Source: Acanthornis magna
Taxonomy: Eukaryota; Chordata; Aves; Passeriformes; Acanthizidae
Reading direction: 5' to 3'
Assembly: GCA_036785705.1 (NCBI GenBank)
Contig: JAWUZG010000332.1
Span: 1-64,000 of the forward strand
DNA: 64,000 nt
The position numbers and the translations under genes were made by a program. The notes under the pieces were generated by a model. It made no database searches, had not been told where the DNA came from, and saw only the letters and a program-made list of their open reading frames with translations. Below are positions 20,516 to 32,686 of this stretch, in pieces. Position 1 is the stretch's first letter. The number at the start of each line of letters is the position of its first letter.

Positions 20516-22599
20516 AAAGATGGAGGAGCAGCGATCTTGCGGCGCTGCTGCGATGGCCTTGGCAGGCTCCTTCCAGCACAACTGTTCCTGGAGCTCTAGG
20601 ATCTTTCCCTCTCTCAACCCTAACTCCAGGCTGAACGGCAGCCTATGGCTGGGGCCAAGGTGCCGACCACTGGGGGGGGTCCAGGTCAGAACGCTGTGCG
20701 AGCAGCAAGGTTGGGGCCTTGTCACAATGGCCTTGGCAGGCCCTTTCCAGTGCCAGTGCTCCTGGAGCTCTAAGCCCTTTAGATCTCTCAACGCTAACCA
20801 TAGGAGTAACCATAAGCCTAACCCTAGTTAATCACCCCAACCCAGTACCGGACTTTTCCCTATCAGAAAGATGCAGGAGAAGCAACGTTGTGGTGCTGCC
20901 GTGATGGCCTCGGCAGGCCCTTTCCAGCACAAGTGTTCCTGGAGATCTAGGCTCTTTCCCTCTCTCAATCCTAACTCCACGCTGAATGGCAGCCTATGGC
21001 TGGGGCCGAGGTGCCCACCCCTCTTGGGGCTCCAGCTCCAAATGGGGTGGGAGCAGCAAGGTTGGGGCCTTGCTGCGATCGCTTTGGCAGGCCCTTTCCA
21101 GTGCCAGTGTTCTTGGAGCTCGAGGCCCTTCAGATCTCTCAACACTAAGCCTAACCCTAGTTAATTACCCCAACTCAGTACCGGACTTTTCCCTATCAGA
21201 AAGATGGAGCAGCAGCAATCTTGCGGCGCTGCTACAATGGCCTTGACTGGCTCCTTCCAGCACCAGTGTTCCTGGAGCTCTAGGCTCTTTCCGTCTCTCA
21301 ACCCTAACTCCAGGCACAATGACAGTCCATGGCTGGGGCCGAGGTGCCCACCCCTGCACGTGGTCCAGGTCAGAACGCTGTGGGAACAGCAAGGTTGGGG
21401 CCTTGCCGCAGTTGCCTTGGCAGGCCCTTTGCAGGGCCACTGTTCCTGGAGCTCGAGGCCCTTTAGATCTCAATGTGAACCTTAGGCGTAACCCTAACCC
21501 TAACCCTAGTTAATTACCCCAACTCACTATCAAGCTTTTCCCTATCAGAAAGATGGAGGAGAAGCAATGTTGGGGCGCAACCGCGGTGGCATCGGCAGGC
21601 CCTTACCAGCACAAGTGTTCTTGGAACTCTAGCCTCTTTCCCTTCCTCAACCCTAACTCCAGGCACAAACGCAGCCTATGGCTGGGGCCGAGGTGCCAAC
21701 CACTGTGGGGAGTCCAGGTCCGAATAGTGTGGGAGCAGGAAGGTTGGGGCCTTGCTGTGATCGCCTTGGCAGGCCCTTTGCAGTGCCACTGTTCCTGGAG
21801 CTCGAGGCCCTTTAGATCTCAATGCTAACCTTAGGCGTAACCCTAACCCTAGCTCTAGTTAATTACCCTAACACAGTCCCAAGCTTCTCCCTATCAGAAA
21901 GACGGAGGAGCAGCAATGTTGTGGCGTTGCTGCAATGGCCTTGGCAGGCTCCTTCCAGCACAACTGTTCCTGGAGCTCCAGGATCTTTCCCTTTCTCAAC
22001 CCTAACTCCAGGCACAAAGGCAGCCTATGGCTGGGGCCGAGGTGCCCACCCCTGTGGGAGGTCCAGGTCAGAATGGTGTGGGACCAGCAAGGTTGGGGCC
22101 TTGCCGCGATCGCCTTGGCAAGCCCTTTCCAGCGCCAGCATTCCTGGAGCTCAAGGCCCTTTCGATCTCTCAACCCTAACCCTAGGCGTAACCCTAACCC
22201 TAGCTCTAGTTAATTACCCTAACACAGTCCCAAGCTTCTCCCTATCAGAAAGATGGAGGAGCAGCAATCTTGCGGCGCTGCTGTGATGGCCTTGGCAGCC
22301 TCTTTCCAGCACAAGTGTTCCTGCAGCTCTAGGATCTTTCCCTCTCTCAACCCTAACTCCAGGCTGAACGGCAGCCTATGGCTGGGGCCGAGGTGCCCAC
22401 CCCTGTGGGAGGTCCAGGTCAGAATGGTGTGGGACCAGCAAGGTTGGGGCCTTGCCGCGATCGCCTTGGCAAGCCCTTTCCAGCGCCAGCATTCCTGGAG
22501 CTCAAGGCCCTTTCGATCTCTCAACCCTAACCCTAGGCATAACCCTAACCCTAGCTCTAGTTAATTACCCTAACACAGTCCCAAGCTTCTCCCTATCAG
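20516..22599 (+). repeat. HOR unit 10: A-B-C-D/E-F-G, 2084 bp
   Basis: 6-mer with the D/E fusion at 21549-21897. C has a rare TTTCCGTCTCTC (G at 21293), found otherwise only at 33464 in unit 15, exactly 12171 bp away. Confidence 0.91.
21549..21897 (+). repeat. D/E fusion monomer, second copy
   Basis: Identical in structure to 14596-14944; the shared switch region is 21832-21851. Confidence 0.9.
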
Positions 22600-25033
22600 A
22601 AAGATGGAGGAGCAGCAATCTTGCGGCGCTGCTGCGATGGCCTTGGCAGGCTCCTTCCAGCACAACTGTTCCTGGAGCTCTAGGATCTTTCCCTCTCTCA
22701 ACCCTAACTCCAGGCTGAACGGCAGCCTATGGCTGGGGCCAAGGTGCCGACCACTGGGGGGGGTCCAGGTCAGAACGCTGTGCGAGCAGCAAGGTTGGGG
22801 CCTTGTCACAATGGCCTTGGCAGGCCCTTTCCAGTGCCAGTGCTCCTGGAGCTCTAAGCCCTTTAGATCTCTCAACGCTAACCATAGGAGTAACCATAAG
22901 CCTAACCCTAGTTAATCACCCCAACCCAGTACCGGACTTTTCCCTATCAGAAAGATGCAAGCAAGCAACGTTGTGGTGCTGCCGTGATGGCCTCGGCAGG
23001 CCCTTTCCAGCACAAGTGTTCCTGGAGATCTAGGCTCTTTCCCTCTCTCAATCCTAACTCCACGCTGAATGGCAGCCTATGGCTGGGGCCGAGGTGCCCA
23101 CCCCTCTTGGGGCTCCAGCTCCAAATGGGGTGGGAGCAGCAAGGTTGGGGCCTTGCTGCGATCGCTTTGGCAGGCCCTTTCCAGTGCCAGTGTTCTTGGA
23201 GCTCAAGGCCCTTCAGATCTCTCAACACTAAGCCTAACCCTAGTTAATTACCCCAACTCAGTACCGGACTTTTCCCTATCAGAAAGATGGAGCAGCAGCA
23301 ATCTTGCGGCGCTGCTACAATGGCCTTGACTGGCTCCTTCCAGCACCAGTGTTCCTGGAGCTCTAGGCTCTTTCCCTCTCTCAACCCTAACTCCAGGCAC
23401 AATGACAGCCCATGGCTGGGGCCGAGGTGCCCACCCCTGCACGTGGTCCAGGTCAGAACGCTGTGGGAACAGCAAGGTTGGGGCCTTGCCGCAGTTGCCT
23501 TGGCAGGCCCTTTGCAGGGCCACTGTTCCTGGAGCTCGAGGCCCTTTAGATCTCAATGCTAACCTTAGGCGTAACCCTAACCCTAACCCTAGTTAATTAC
23601 CCCAACTCACTATCAAGCTTTTCCCTATCAGAAAGATGGAGGAGAAGCAATGTTGGGGCGCAACCGCGGTGGCATCGGCAGGCCCTTACCAGCACAAGTG
23701 TTCTTGGAACTCTAGCCTCTTTCCCTTCCTCAACCCTAACTCCAGGCACAAACGCAGCCTATGGCTGGGGCCGAGGTGCCAACCACTGTGGGGAGTCCAG
23801 GTCCGAATAGTGTGGGAGCAGGAAGGTTGGGGCCTTGCTGTGATCGCCTTGGCAGGCCCTTTGCAGTGCCACTGTTCCTGGAGCTCGAGGCCCTTTAGAT
23901 CTCAATGCTAACCTTAGGCGTAACCCTAACCCTAACCCTAGTTAATTACCCCAACTCACTACCAGGCTTTTCCCTATCAGAACGGTGTGGGAGCAGCAAG
24001 GTTGGGGCCTTGCTGCTCTTGTCTCGGCAGGCCCTTTCCAGTGCCAGTGTTCCTGCAGCTCTAGGCTCTTTCCCTTTCTCAACCCTAACTCCAGGCACAA
24101 AGGCAGCCTATGGCTGGGGCCGAGGTGCCCACCCCTGTGGGAGGTCCAGGTCAGAATGGTGTGGGACCAGCAAGGTTGGGGCCTTGCTGCGATCGCCTTG
24201 GCAAGCCCTTTCCAGCGCCAGCATTCCTGGAGCTCAAGGCCCTTTCAATCTCTCAACCCTAACCCTAGGCGTAACCCTAACCCTAGCTCTAGATAATTAC
24301 CCTAACACAGTCCCAAGCTTCTCCCTATCAGAAAGACGGAGGAGCAGCAATGTTGTGGCGTTGCTGCAATGGCCTTGGCAGGCTCCTTCCAGCACAACTG
24401 TTCCTGGAGCTCTAGGATCTTTCCCTTTCTCAACCCTAACTCCAGGCACAAAGGCAGCCTATGGCTGGGGCCGAGGTGCCAACCCCTGTGGGAAGTCCAG
24501 GTCAGAATGGTGTGGGACCAGCAAGGTTGGGGCCTTGCCGCGATCGCCTTGGCAAGCCCTTTCCAGCGCCAACATTCCTGGAGCTCAAGGCCCTTTCAAT
24601 CTCTCAACCCTAACCCTAGGCGTAACCCTAACCCTAGCTCTAGTTAATTACCCTAACACAGTCCCAAGCTTCTCCCTATCAGAAAGATGGAGGAGCAGCA
24701 ATCTTGCGGCGCTGCTGTGATGGCCTTGGCAGCCTCTTTCCAGCACAACTGTTCCTGCAGCTCTAGGATCTTTCCCTCTCTCAACCGTAACTCCAGGCTG
24801 AACGGCAGCCTATGGCTGGGGCCAAGGTGCCCACCCCTGTGGGAGGTCCAGGTCAGAATGGTGTGGGACCAGCAAGGTTGGGGCCTTGCCGCGATCGCCT
24901 TGGCAAGCCCTTTCCAGCGCCAGCATTCCTGGAGCTCAAGGCCCTTTCGATCTCTCAACCCTAACCCTAGGCATAACCCTAACCCTAGCTCTAGTTAATT
25001 ACCCTAACACAGTCCCAAGCTTCTCCCTATCAG
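22600..25033 (+). repeat. HOR unit 11: A-B2-C-D-E-F-G, 2434 bp
   Basis: 7-mer. It shares two otherwise unseen changes with unit 12 at exactly 2434 bp: CTCTAGATAATT (A at 24293) in E and GCCAACATTCC (A at 24572) in F. This marks a recent tandem duplication. Confidence 0.92.
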
Positions 25034-27467
25034 AAAGATGGAGGAGCAGCAATCTTGCGGCGCTGCTGCGATGGCCTTGGCAGGCTCCTTCCAGCACAAC
25101 TGTTCCTGGAGCTCTAGGATCTTTCCCTCTCTCAACCCTAACTCCAGGCTGAACGGCAGCCTATGGCTGGGGCCAAGGTGCCGACCACTGGGGGGGGTCC
25201 AGGTCAGAACGCTGTGCGAGCAGCAAGGTTGGGGCCTTGTCACAATGGCCTTGGCAGGCCCTTTCCAGTGCCAGTGCTCCTGGAGCTCTAAGCCCTTTAG
25301 ATCTCTCAACGCTAACCATAGGAGTAACCATAAGCCTAACCCTAGTTAATCACCCCAACCCAGTACCGGACTTTTCCCTATCAGAAAGATGCAAGCAAGC
25401 AACGTTGTGGTGCTGCCGTGATGGCCTCGGCAGGCCCTTTCCAGCACAAGTGTTCCTGGAGATCTAGGCTCTTTCCCTCTCTCAATCCTAACTCCACGCT
25501 GAATGGCAGCCTATGGCTGGGGCCGAGGTGCCCACCCCTCTTGGGGCTCCAGCTCCAAATGGGGTGGGAGCAGCAAGGTTGGGGCCTTGCTGCGATCGCT
25601 TTGGCAGGCCCTTTCCAGTGCCAGTGTTCTTGGAGCTCAAGGCCCTTCAGATCTCTCAACACTAAGCCTAACCCTAGTTAATTACCCCAACTCAGTACCG
25701 GACTTTTCCCTATCAGAAAGATGGAGCAGCAGCAATCTTGCGGCGCTGCTACAATGGCCTTGACTGGCTCCTTCCAGCACCAGTGTTCCTGGAGCTCTAG
25801 GCTCTTTCCCTCTCTCAACCCTAACTCCAGGCACAATGACAGCCCATGGCTGGGGCCGAGGTGCCCACCCCTGCACGTGGTCCAGGTCAGAACGCTGTGG
25901 GAACAGCAAGGTTGGGGCCTTGCCGCAGTTGCCTTGGCAGGCCCTTTGCAGGGCCACTGTTCCTGGAGCTCGAGGCCCTTTAGATCTCAATGCTAACCTT
26001 AGGCGTAACCCTAACCCTAACCCTAGTTAATTACCCCAACTCACTATCAAGCTTTTCCCTATCAGAAAGATGGAGGAGAAGCAATGTTGGGGCGCAACCG
26101 CGGTGGCATCGGCAGGCCCTTACCAGCACAAGTGTTCTTGGAACTCTAGCCTCTTTCCCTTCCTCAACCCTAACTCCAGGCACAAACGCAGCCTATGGCT
26201 GGGGCCGAGGTGCCAACCACTGTGGGGAGTCCAGGTCCGAATAGTGTGGGAGCAGGAAGGTTGGGGCCTTGCTGTGATCGCCTTGGCAGGCCCTTTGCAG
26301 TGCCACTGTTCCTGGAGCTCGAGGCCCTTTAGATCTCAATGCTAACCTTAGGCGTAACCCTAACCCTAACCCTAGTTAATTACCCCAACTCACTACCAGG
26401 CTTTTCCCTATCAGAACGGTGTGGGAGCAGCAAGGTTGGGGCCTTGCTGCTCTTGTCTCGGCAGGCCCTTTCCAGTGCCAGTGTTCCTGCAGCTCTAGGC
26501 TCTTTCCCTTTCTCAACCCTAACTCCAGGCACAAAGGCAGCCTATGGCTGGGGCCGAGGTGCCCACCCCTGTGGGAGGTCCAGGTCAGAATGGTGTGGGA
26601 CCAGCAAGGTTGGGGCCTTGCTGCGATCGCCTTGGCAAGCCCTTTCCAGCGCCAGCATTCCTGGAGCTCAAGGCCCTTTCAATCTCTCAACCCTAACCCT
26701 AGGCGTAACCCTAACCCTAGCTCTAGATAATTACCCTAACACAGTCCCAAGCTTCTCCCTATCAGAAAGATGGAGGAGCAGCAATGTTGTGGCGTTGCTG
26801 CAATGGCCTTGGCAGGCTCCTTCCAGCACAACTGTTCCTGGAGCTCTAGGATCTTTCCCTTTCTCAACCCTAACTCCAGGCACAAAGGCAGCCTATGGCT
26901 GGGGCCGAGGTGCCAACCCCTGTGGGAAGTCCAGGTCAGAATGGTGTGGGACCAGCAAGGTTGGGGCCTTGCCGCGATCGCCTTGGCAAGCCCTTTCCAG
27001 CGCCAACATTCCTGGAGCTCAAGGCCCTTTCAATCTCTCAACCCTAACCCTAGGCGTAACCCTAACCCTAGCTCTAGTTAATTACCCTAACACAGTCCCA
27101 AGCTTCTCCCTATCAGAAAGATGGAGGAGCAGCAATCTTGCGGCGCTGCTGTGATGGCCTTGGCAGCCTCTTTCCAGCACAACTGTTCCTGCAGCTCTAG
27201 GATCTTTCCCTCTCTCAACCGTAACTCCAGGCTGAACGGCAGCCTATGGCTGGGGCCGAGGTGCCCACCCCTGTGGGAGGTCCAGGTCAGAATGGTGTGG
27301 GACCAGCAAGGTTGGGGCCTTGCCGCGATCGCCTTGGCAAGCCCTTTCCAGCGCCAGCATTCCTGGAGCTCAAGGCCCTTTCGATCTCTCAACCCTAACC
27401 CTAGGCATAACCCTAACCCTAGCTCTAGTTAATTACCCTAACACAGTCCCAAGCTTCTCCCTATCAG
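25034..27467 (+). repeat. HOR unit 12: A-B2-C-D-E-F-G, 2434 bp
   Basis: Tandem twin of unit 11 (variants at 26727 and 27006). It differs at the start of F, AAAGATGG at 26766 where unit 11 has AAAGACGG at 24332, and in G, GGGGCCGAGG where unit 11 has GGGGCCAAGG. Confidence 0.92.
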
Positions 27468-30252
27468 AAAGATGGAGGAGCAGCAATCTTGCGGCGCTGC
27501 TGCGATGGCCTTGGCAGGCTCCTTCCAGCACAACTGTTCCTGGAGCTCTAGGATCTTTCCCTCTCTCAACCCTAACTCCAGGCTGAACGGCAGCCTATGG
27601 CTGGGGCCAAGGTGCCGACCACTGGGGGGGGTCCAGGTCAGAACGCTGTGCGAGCAGCAAGGTTGGGGCCTTGTCACAATGGCCTTGGCAGGCCCTTTCC
27701 AGTGCCAGTGCTCCTGGAGCTCTAAGCCCTTTAGATCTCTCAACGCTAACCATAGGAGTAACCATAAGCCTAACCCTAGTTAATCACCCCAACCCAGTAC
27801 CGGACTTTTCCCTATCAGAAAGATGCAAGCAAGCAACGTTGTGGTGCTGCCGTGATGGCCTCGGCAGGCCCTTTCCAGCACAAGTGTTCCTGGAGATCTA
27901 GGCTCTTTCCCTCTCTCAATCCTAACTCCACGCTGAATGGCAGCCTATGGCTGGGGCCGAGGTGCCCACCCCTCTTGGGGCTCCAGCTCCAAATGGGGTG
28001 GGAGCAGCAAGGTTGGGGCCTTGCTGCGATCGCTTTGGCAGGCCCTTTCCAGTGCCGCTGTTCTTGGAGCTCGAGGCCCTTCAGATCTCTTAACACTAAG
28101 CCTAACCCTAGTTAATTACCCCAACTCAGTACCGGACTTTTCCCTATCAGAAAGATGGAGCAGCAGCAATCTTGCGGCGCTGCTACAATGGCCTTGACTG
28201 GCTCCTTCCAGCACCAGTGTTCCTGGACCTCTAGGCTCTTTCCCTCTCTCAACCCTAACTCCAGGCACAATGACAGTCCATGGCTGGGGCCGAGGTGCCC
28301 ACCCCTGCACGTGGTCCAGGTCCGAACGCTGTGGGAACAGCAAGGTTGGGGCCTTGCCGCAGTTGCCTTGGCAGGCCCTTTGCAGGGCCACTGTTCCTGG
28401 AGCTCGAGGCCCTTTAGATCTCAATGTGAACCTTAGGCGTAACCCTAACCCTAACCCTAGTTAATTACCCCAACTCACTATCAAGCTTTTCCCTATCAGA
28501 AAGATGGAGGAGAAGCAATGTTGGGGCGCAACCGCGGTGGCATCGGCAGGCCCTTACCAGCACAAGTGTTCTTGGAACTCTAGCCTCTTTCCCTTCCTCA
28601 ACCCTAACTCCAGGCACAAACGCAGCCTATGGCTGGGGCCGAGGTGCCAACCACTGTGGGGAGTCCAGGTCCGAATAGTGTGGGAGCAGGAAGGTTGGGG
28701 CCTTGCTGTGATCGCCTTGGCAGGCCCTTTGCAGTGCCACTGTTCCTGGAGCTCAAGGCCCTTTAGATCTCAATGCTAACCTTAGGCGTAACCCTAACCC
28801 TAACCCTAGTTAATTACCCCAACTCACTACCAGGCTTTTCCCTATCAGAACGGTGTGGGAGCAGCAAGGTTGGGGCCTTGCTGCTCTTGTCTCGGCAGGC
28901 CCTTTCCAGTGCCAGTGTTCCTGCAGCTCTAGGCTCTTTCCCTTTCTCAACCCTAACTCCAGGCACAAAGGCAGCCTATGGCTGGGGCCGAGGTGCCAAC
29001 CCCTGTGGGAGGTCCAGGTCAGAATGGTGTGGGACCAGCAAGGTTGGGGCCTTGCCGCGATCGCCTTGGCAAGCCCTTTCCAGCGCCAGCATTCCTGGAG
29101 CTCAAGGCCCTTCCGATCTCTCAACCCTAACCCTAGGCGTAACCCTAACCCTAGCTCTAGTTAATTACCCTAACACAGTCCCAAGCTTCTCCCTATCAGA
29201 AAGACGGAGGAGCAGCAATGTTGTGGCGCTGCTGCAATGGCCTTGGCAGGCTCCTTCCAGCACAACTGTTCCTGGAGCTCCAGGATCTTTCCCTTTCTCA
29301 ACCCTAACTCCAGGCACAAAGGCAGCCTATGGCTGGGGCCGAGGTGCCAACCCCTGTGGGAGGTCCAGGTCAGAATGGTGTGGGACCAGCAAGGTTGGGG
29401 CCTTGCCGCGATCGCCTTGGCAAGCCCTTTCCAGCGCCAGCATTCCTGGAGCTCAAGGCCCTTTCGATCTCTCAACCCTAACCCTAGGCGTAACCCTAAC
29501 CCTAGCTCTAGTTAATTACCCTAACACAGTCCCAAGCTTCTCCCTATCAGAAAGACGGAGGAGCAGCAATGTTGTGGCGCTGCTGCGATGGCCTTGGCAG
29601 GCTCCTTCCAGCACAACTGTTCCTGGAGCTCCAGGATCTTTCCCTTTCTCAACCCTAACTCCAGGCACAAAGGCAGCCTATGGCTGGGGCCGAGGTGCCC
29701 ACCTCTGTGGGAGGTCCAGGTCAGAATGGTGTGGGACCAGCAAGGTTGGGGCCTTGCCGCGATCGCCTTGGCAAGCCCTTTCCAGCGCCAGCATTCCTGG
29801 AGCTCAAGGCCCTTTCAATCTCTCAACCCTAACCCTAGGCGTAACCCTAACCCTAGCTCTAGTTAATTACCCTAACACAGTCCCAAGCTTCTCCCTATCA
29901 GAAAGATGGAGGAGCAGCAATCTTGCGGCGCTGCTGTGATGGCCTTGGCAGCCTCTTTCCAGCACAACTGTTCCTGCAGCTCTAGGATCTTTCCCTCTCT
30001 CAACCGTAACTCCAGGCTGAACGGCAGCCTATGGCTGGGGCCGAGGTGCCCACCCCTGTGGGAGGTCCAGGTCAGAATGGTGTGGGACCAGCAAGGTTGG
30101 GGCCTTGCCGCGATCGCCTTGGCAAGCCCTTTCCAGCGCCAGCATTCCTGGAGCTCAAGGCCCTTTCGATCTCTCAACCCTAACCCTAGGCATAACCCTA
30201 ACCCTAGCTCTAGTTAATTACCCTAACACAGTCCCAAGCTTCTCCCTATCAG
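27468..30252 (+). repeat. HOR unit 13: A-B2-C-D-E-F-F'/F-G, 2785 bp
   Basis: The only 8-mer. It has two F-class monomers (29200 and 29551) before G. The second has an F'-type left (CCCACCTCTG) and an F-type right (AAGCCCTTTCC, TTTCAATC), so it is itself mosaic. B2 has a private CTCTTAACAC. Confidence 0.91.
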
Positions 30253-32686
30253 AAAGATGGAGGAGCAGCAATCTTGCGGCGCTGCTGCGATGGCCTTGGC
30301 AGGCTCCTTCCAGCACAACTGTTCCTGGAGCTCTAGGATCTTTCCCTCTCTCAACCCTAACTCCAGGCTGAACGGCAGCCTATGGCTGGGGCCAAGGTGC
30401 CGACCACTGGGGGGGGTCCAGGTCAGAACGCTGTGCGAGCAGCAAGGTTGGGGCCTTGTCACAATGGCCTTGGCAGGCCCTTTCCAGTGCCAGTGCTCCT
30501 GGAGCTCTAAGCCCTTTAGATCTCTCAACGCTAACCATAGGAGTAACCATAAGCCTAACCCTAGTTAATCACCCCAACCCAGTACCGGACTTTTCCCTAT
30601 CAGAAAGATGCAAGCAAGCAACGTTGTGGTGCTGCCGTGATGGCCTCGGCAGGCCCTTTCCAGCACAAGTGTTCCTGGAGATCTAGGCTCTTTCCCTCTC
30701 TCAATCCTAACTCCACGCTGAATGGCAGCCTATGGCTGGGGCCGAGGTGCCCACCCCTCTTGGGGCTCCAGCTCCAAATGGGGTGGGAGCAGCAAGGTTG
30801 GGGCCTTGCTGCGATCGCTTTGGCAGGCCCTTTCCAGTGCCGCTGTTCTTGGAGCTCGAGGCCCTTCAGATCTCTCAACACTAAGCCTAACCCTAGTTAA
30901 TTACCCCAACTCAGTACCGGACTTTTCCCTATCAGAAAGATGGAGCAGCAGCAATCTTGCGGCGCTGCTACAATGGCCTTGACTGGCTCCTTCCAGCACC
31001 AGTGTTCCTGGACCTCTAGGCTCTTTCCCTCTCTCAACCCTAACTCCAGGCACAATGACAGTCCATGGCTGGGGCCGAGGTGCCCACCCCTGCACGTGGT
31101 CCAGGTCCGAACGCTGTGGGAACAGCAAGGTTGGGGCCTTGCCGCAGTTGCCTTGGCAGGCCCTTTGCAGGGCCACTGTTCCTGGAGCTCGAGGCCCTTT
31201 AGATCTCAATGTGAACCTTAGGCGTAACCCTAACCCTAACCCTAGTTAATTACCCCAACTCACTATCAAGCTTTTCCCTATCAGAAAGATGGAGGAGAAG
31301 CAATGTTGGGGCGCAACCGCGGTGGCATCGGCAGGCCCTTACCAGCACAAGTGTTCTTGGAACTCTAGCCTCTTTCCCTTCCTCAACCCTAACTCCAGGC
31401 ACAAACGCAGCCTATGGCTGGGGCCGAGGTGCCAACCACTGTGGGGAGTCCAGGTCCGAATAGTGTGGGAGCAGGAAGGTTGGGGCCTTGCTGTGATCGC
31501 CTTGGCAGGCCCTTTGCAGTGCCACTGTTCCTGGAGCTCAAGGCCCTTTAGATCTCAATGCTAACCTTAGGCGTAACCCTAACCCTAACCCTAGTTAATT
31601 ACCCCAACTCACTACCAGGCTTTTCCCTATCAGAACGGTGTGGGAGCAGCAAGGTTGGGGCCTTGCTGCTCTTGTCTCGGCAGGCCCTTTCCAGTGCCAG
31701 TGTTCCTGCAGCTCTAGGCTCTTTCCCTTTCTCAACCCTAACTCCAGGCACAAAGGCAGCCTATGGCTGGGGCCGAGGTGCCAACCCCTGTGGGAGGTCC
31801 AGGTCAGAATGGTGTGGGACCAGCAAGGTTGGGGCCTTGCCGCGATCGCCTTGGCAAGCCCTTTCCAGCGCCAGCATTCCTGGAGCTCAAGGCCCTTCCG
31901 ATCTCTCAACCCTAACCCTAGGCGTAACCCTAACCCTAGCTCTAGTTAATTACCCTAACACAGTCCCAAGCTTCTCCCTATCAGAAAGACGGAGGAGCAG
32001 CAATGTTGTGGCGCTGCTGCAATGGCCTTGGCAGGCTCCTTCCAGCACAACTGTTCCTGGAGCTCCAGGATCTTTCCCTTTCTCAACCCTAACTCCAGGC
32101 ACAAAGGCAGCCTATGGCTGGGGCCGAGGTGCCAACCCCTGTGGGAGGTCCAGGTCAGAATGGTGTGGGACCAGCAAGGTTGGGGCCTTGCCGCGATCGC
32201 CTTGGCAAGCCCTTTCCAGCGCCAGCATTCCTGGAGCTCAAGGCCCTTTCGATCTCTCAACCCTAACCCTAGGCGTAACCCTAACCCTAGCTCTAGTTAA
32301 TTACCCTAACACAGTCCCAAGCTTCTCCCTATCAGAAAGACGGAGGAGCAGCAATGTTGTGGCGCTGCTGCGATGGCCTTGGCAGGCTCCTTCCAGCACA
32401 ACTGTTCCTGGAGCTCCAGGATCTTTCCCTTTCTCAACCCTAACTCCAGGCACAAAGGCAGCCTATGGCTGGGGCCGAGGTGCCCACCTCTGTGGGAGGT
32501 CCAGGTCAGAATGGTGTGGGACCAGCAAGGTTGGGGCCTTGCCGCGATCGCCTTGGCAAGCCATTTCCAGCGCCAGCATTCCTGGAGCTCTAAGCCCTTT
32601 CGATCTCTCAACCCTAACCCTAGGTGTAACCCTAACCCTAGCTCTAGTTAATTACCCTAACACAGTCCCAAGCTTCTCCCTATCAG
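30253..32686 (+). repeat. HOR unit 14: A-B2-C-D-E-F-F', 2434 bp
   Basis: 7-mer with F' last. E has GAGGTGCCAACCCC, shared with the E of unit 13. With unit 15 it forms the right copy of the 12171 bp duplication. Confidence 0.9.

Larger units (their letters stand above)
22600..27467 (+). repeat. Recent tandem duplication of a whole HOR unit (2 x 2434 bp)
   Basis: Units 11 and 12 share all monomer types and two marker changes at exactly 2434 bp spacing. Only a few single-base differences were noticed between them. Confidence 0.9.
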
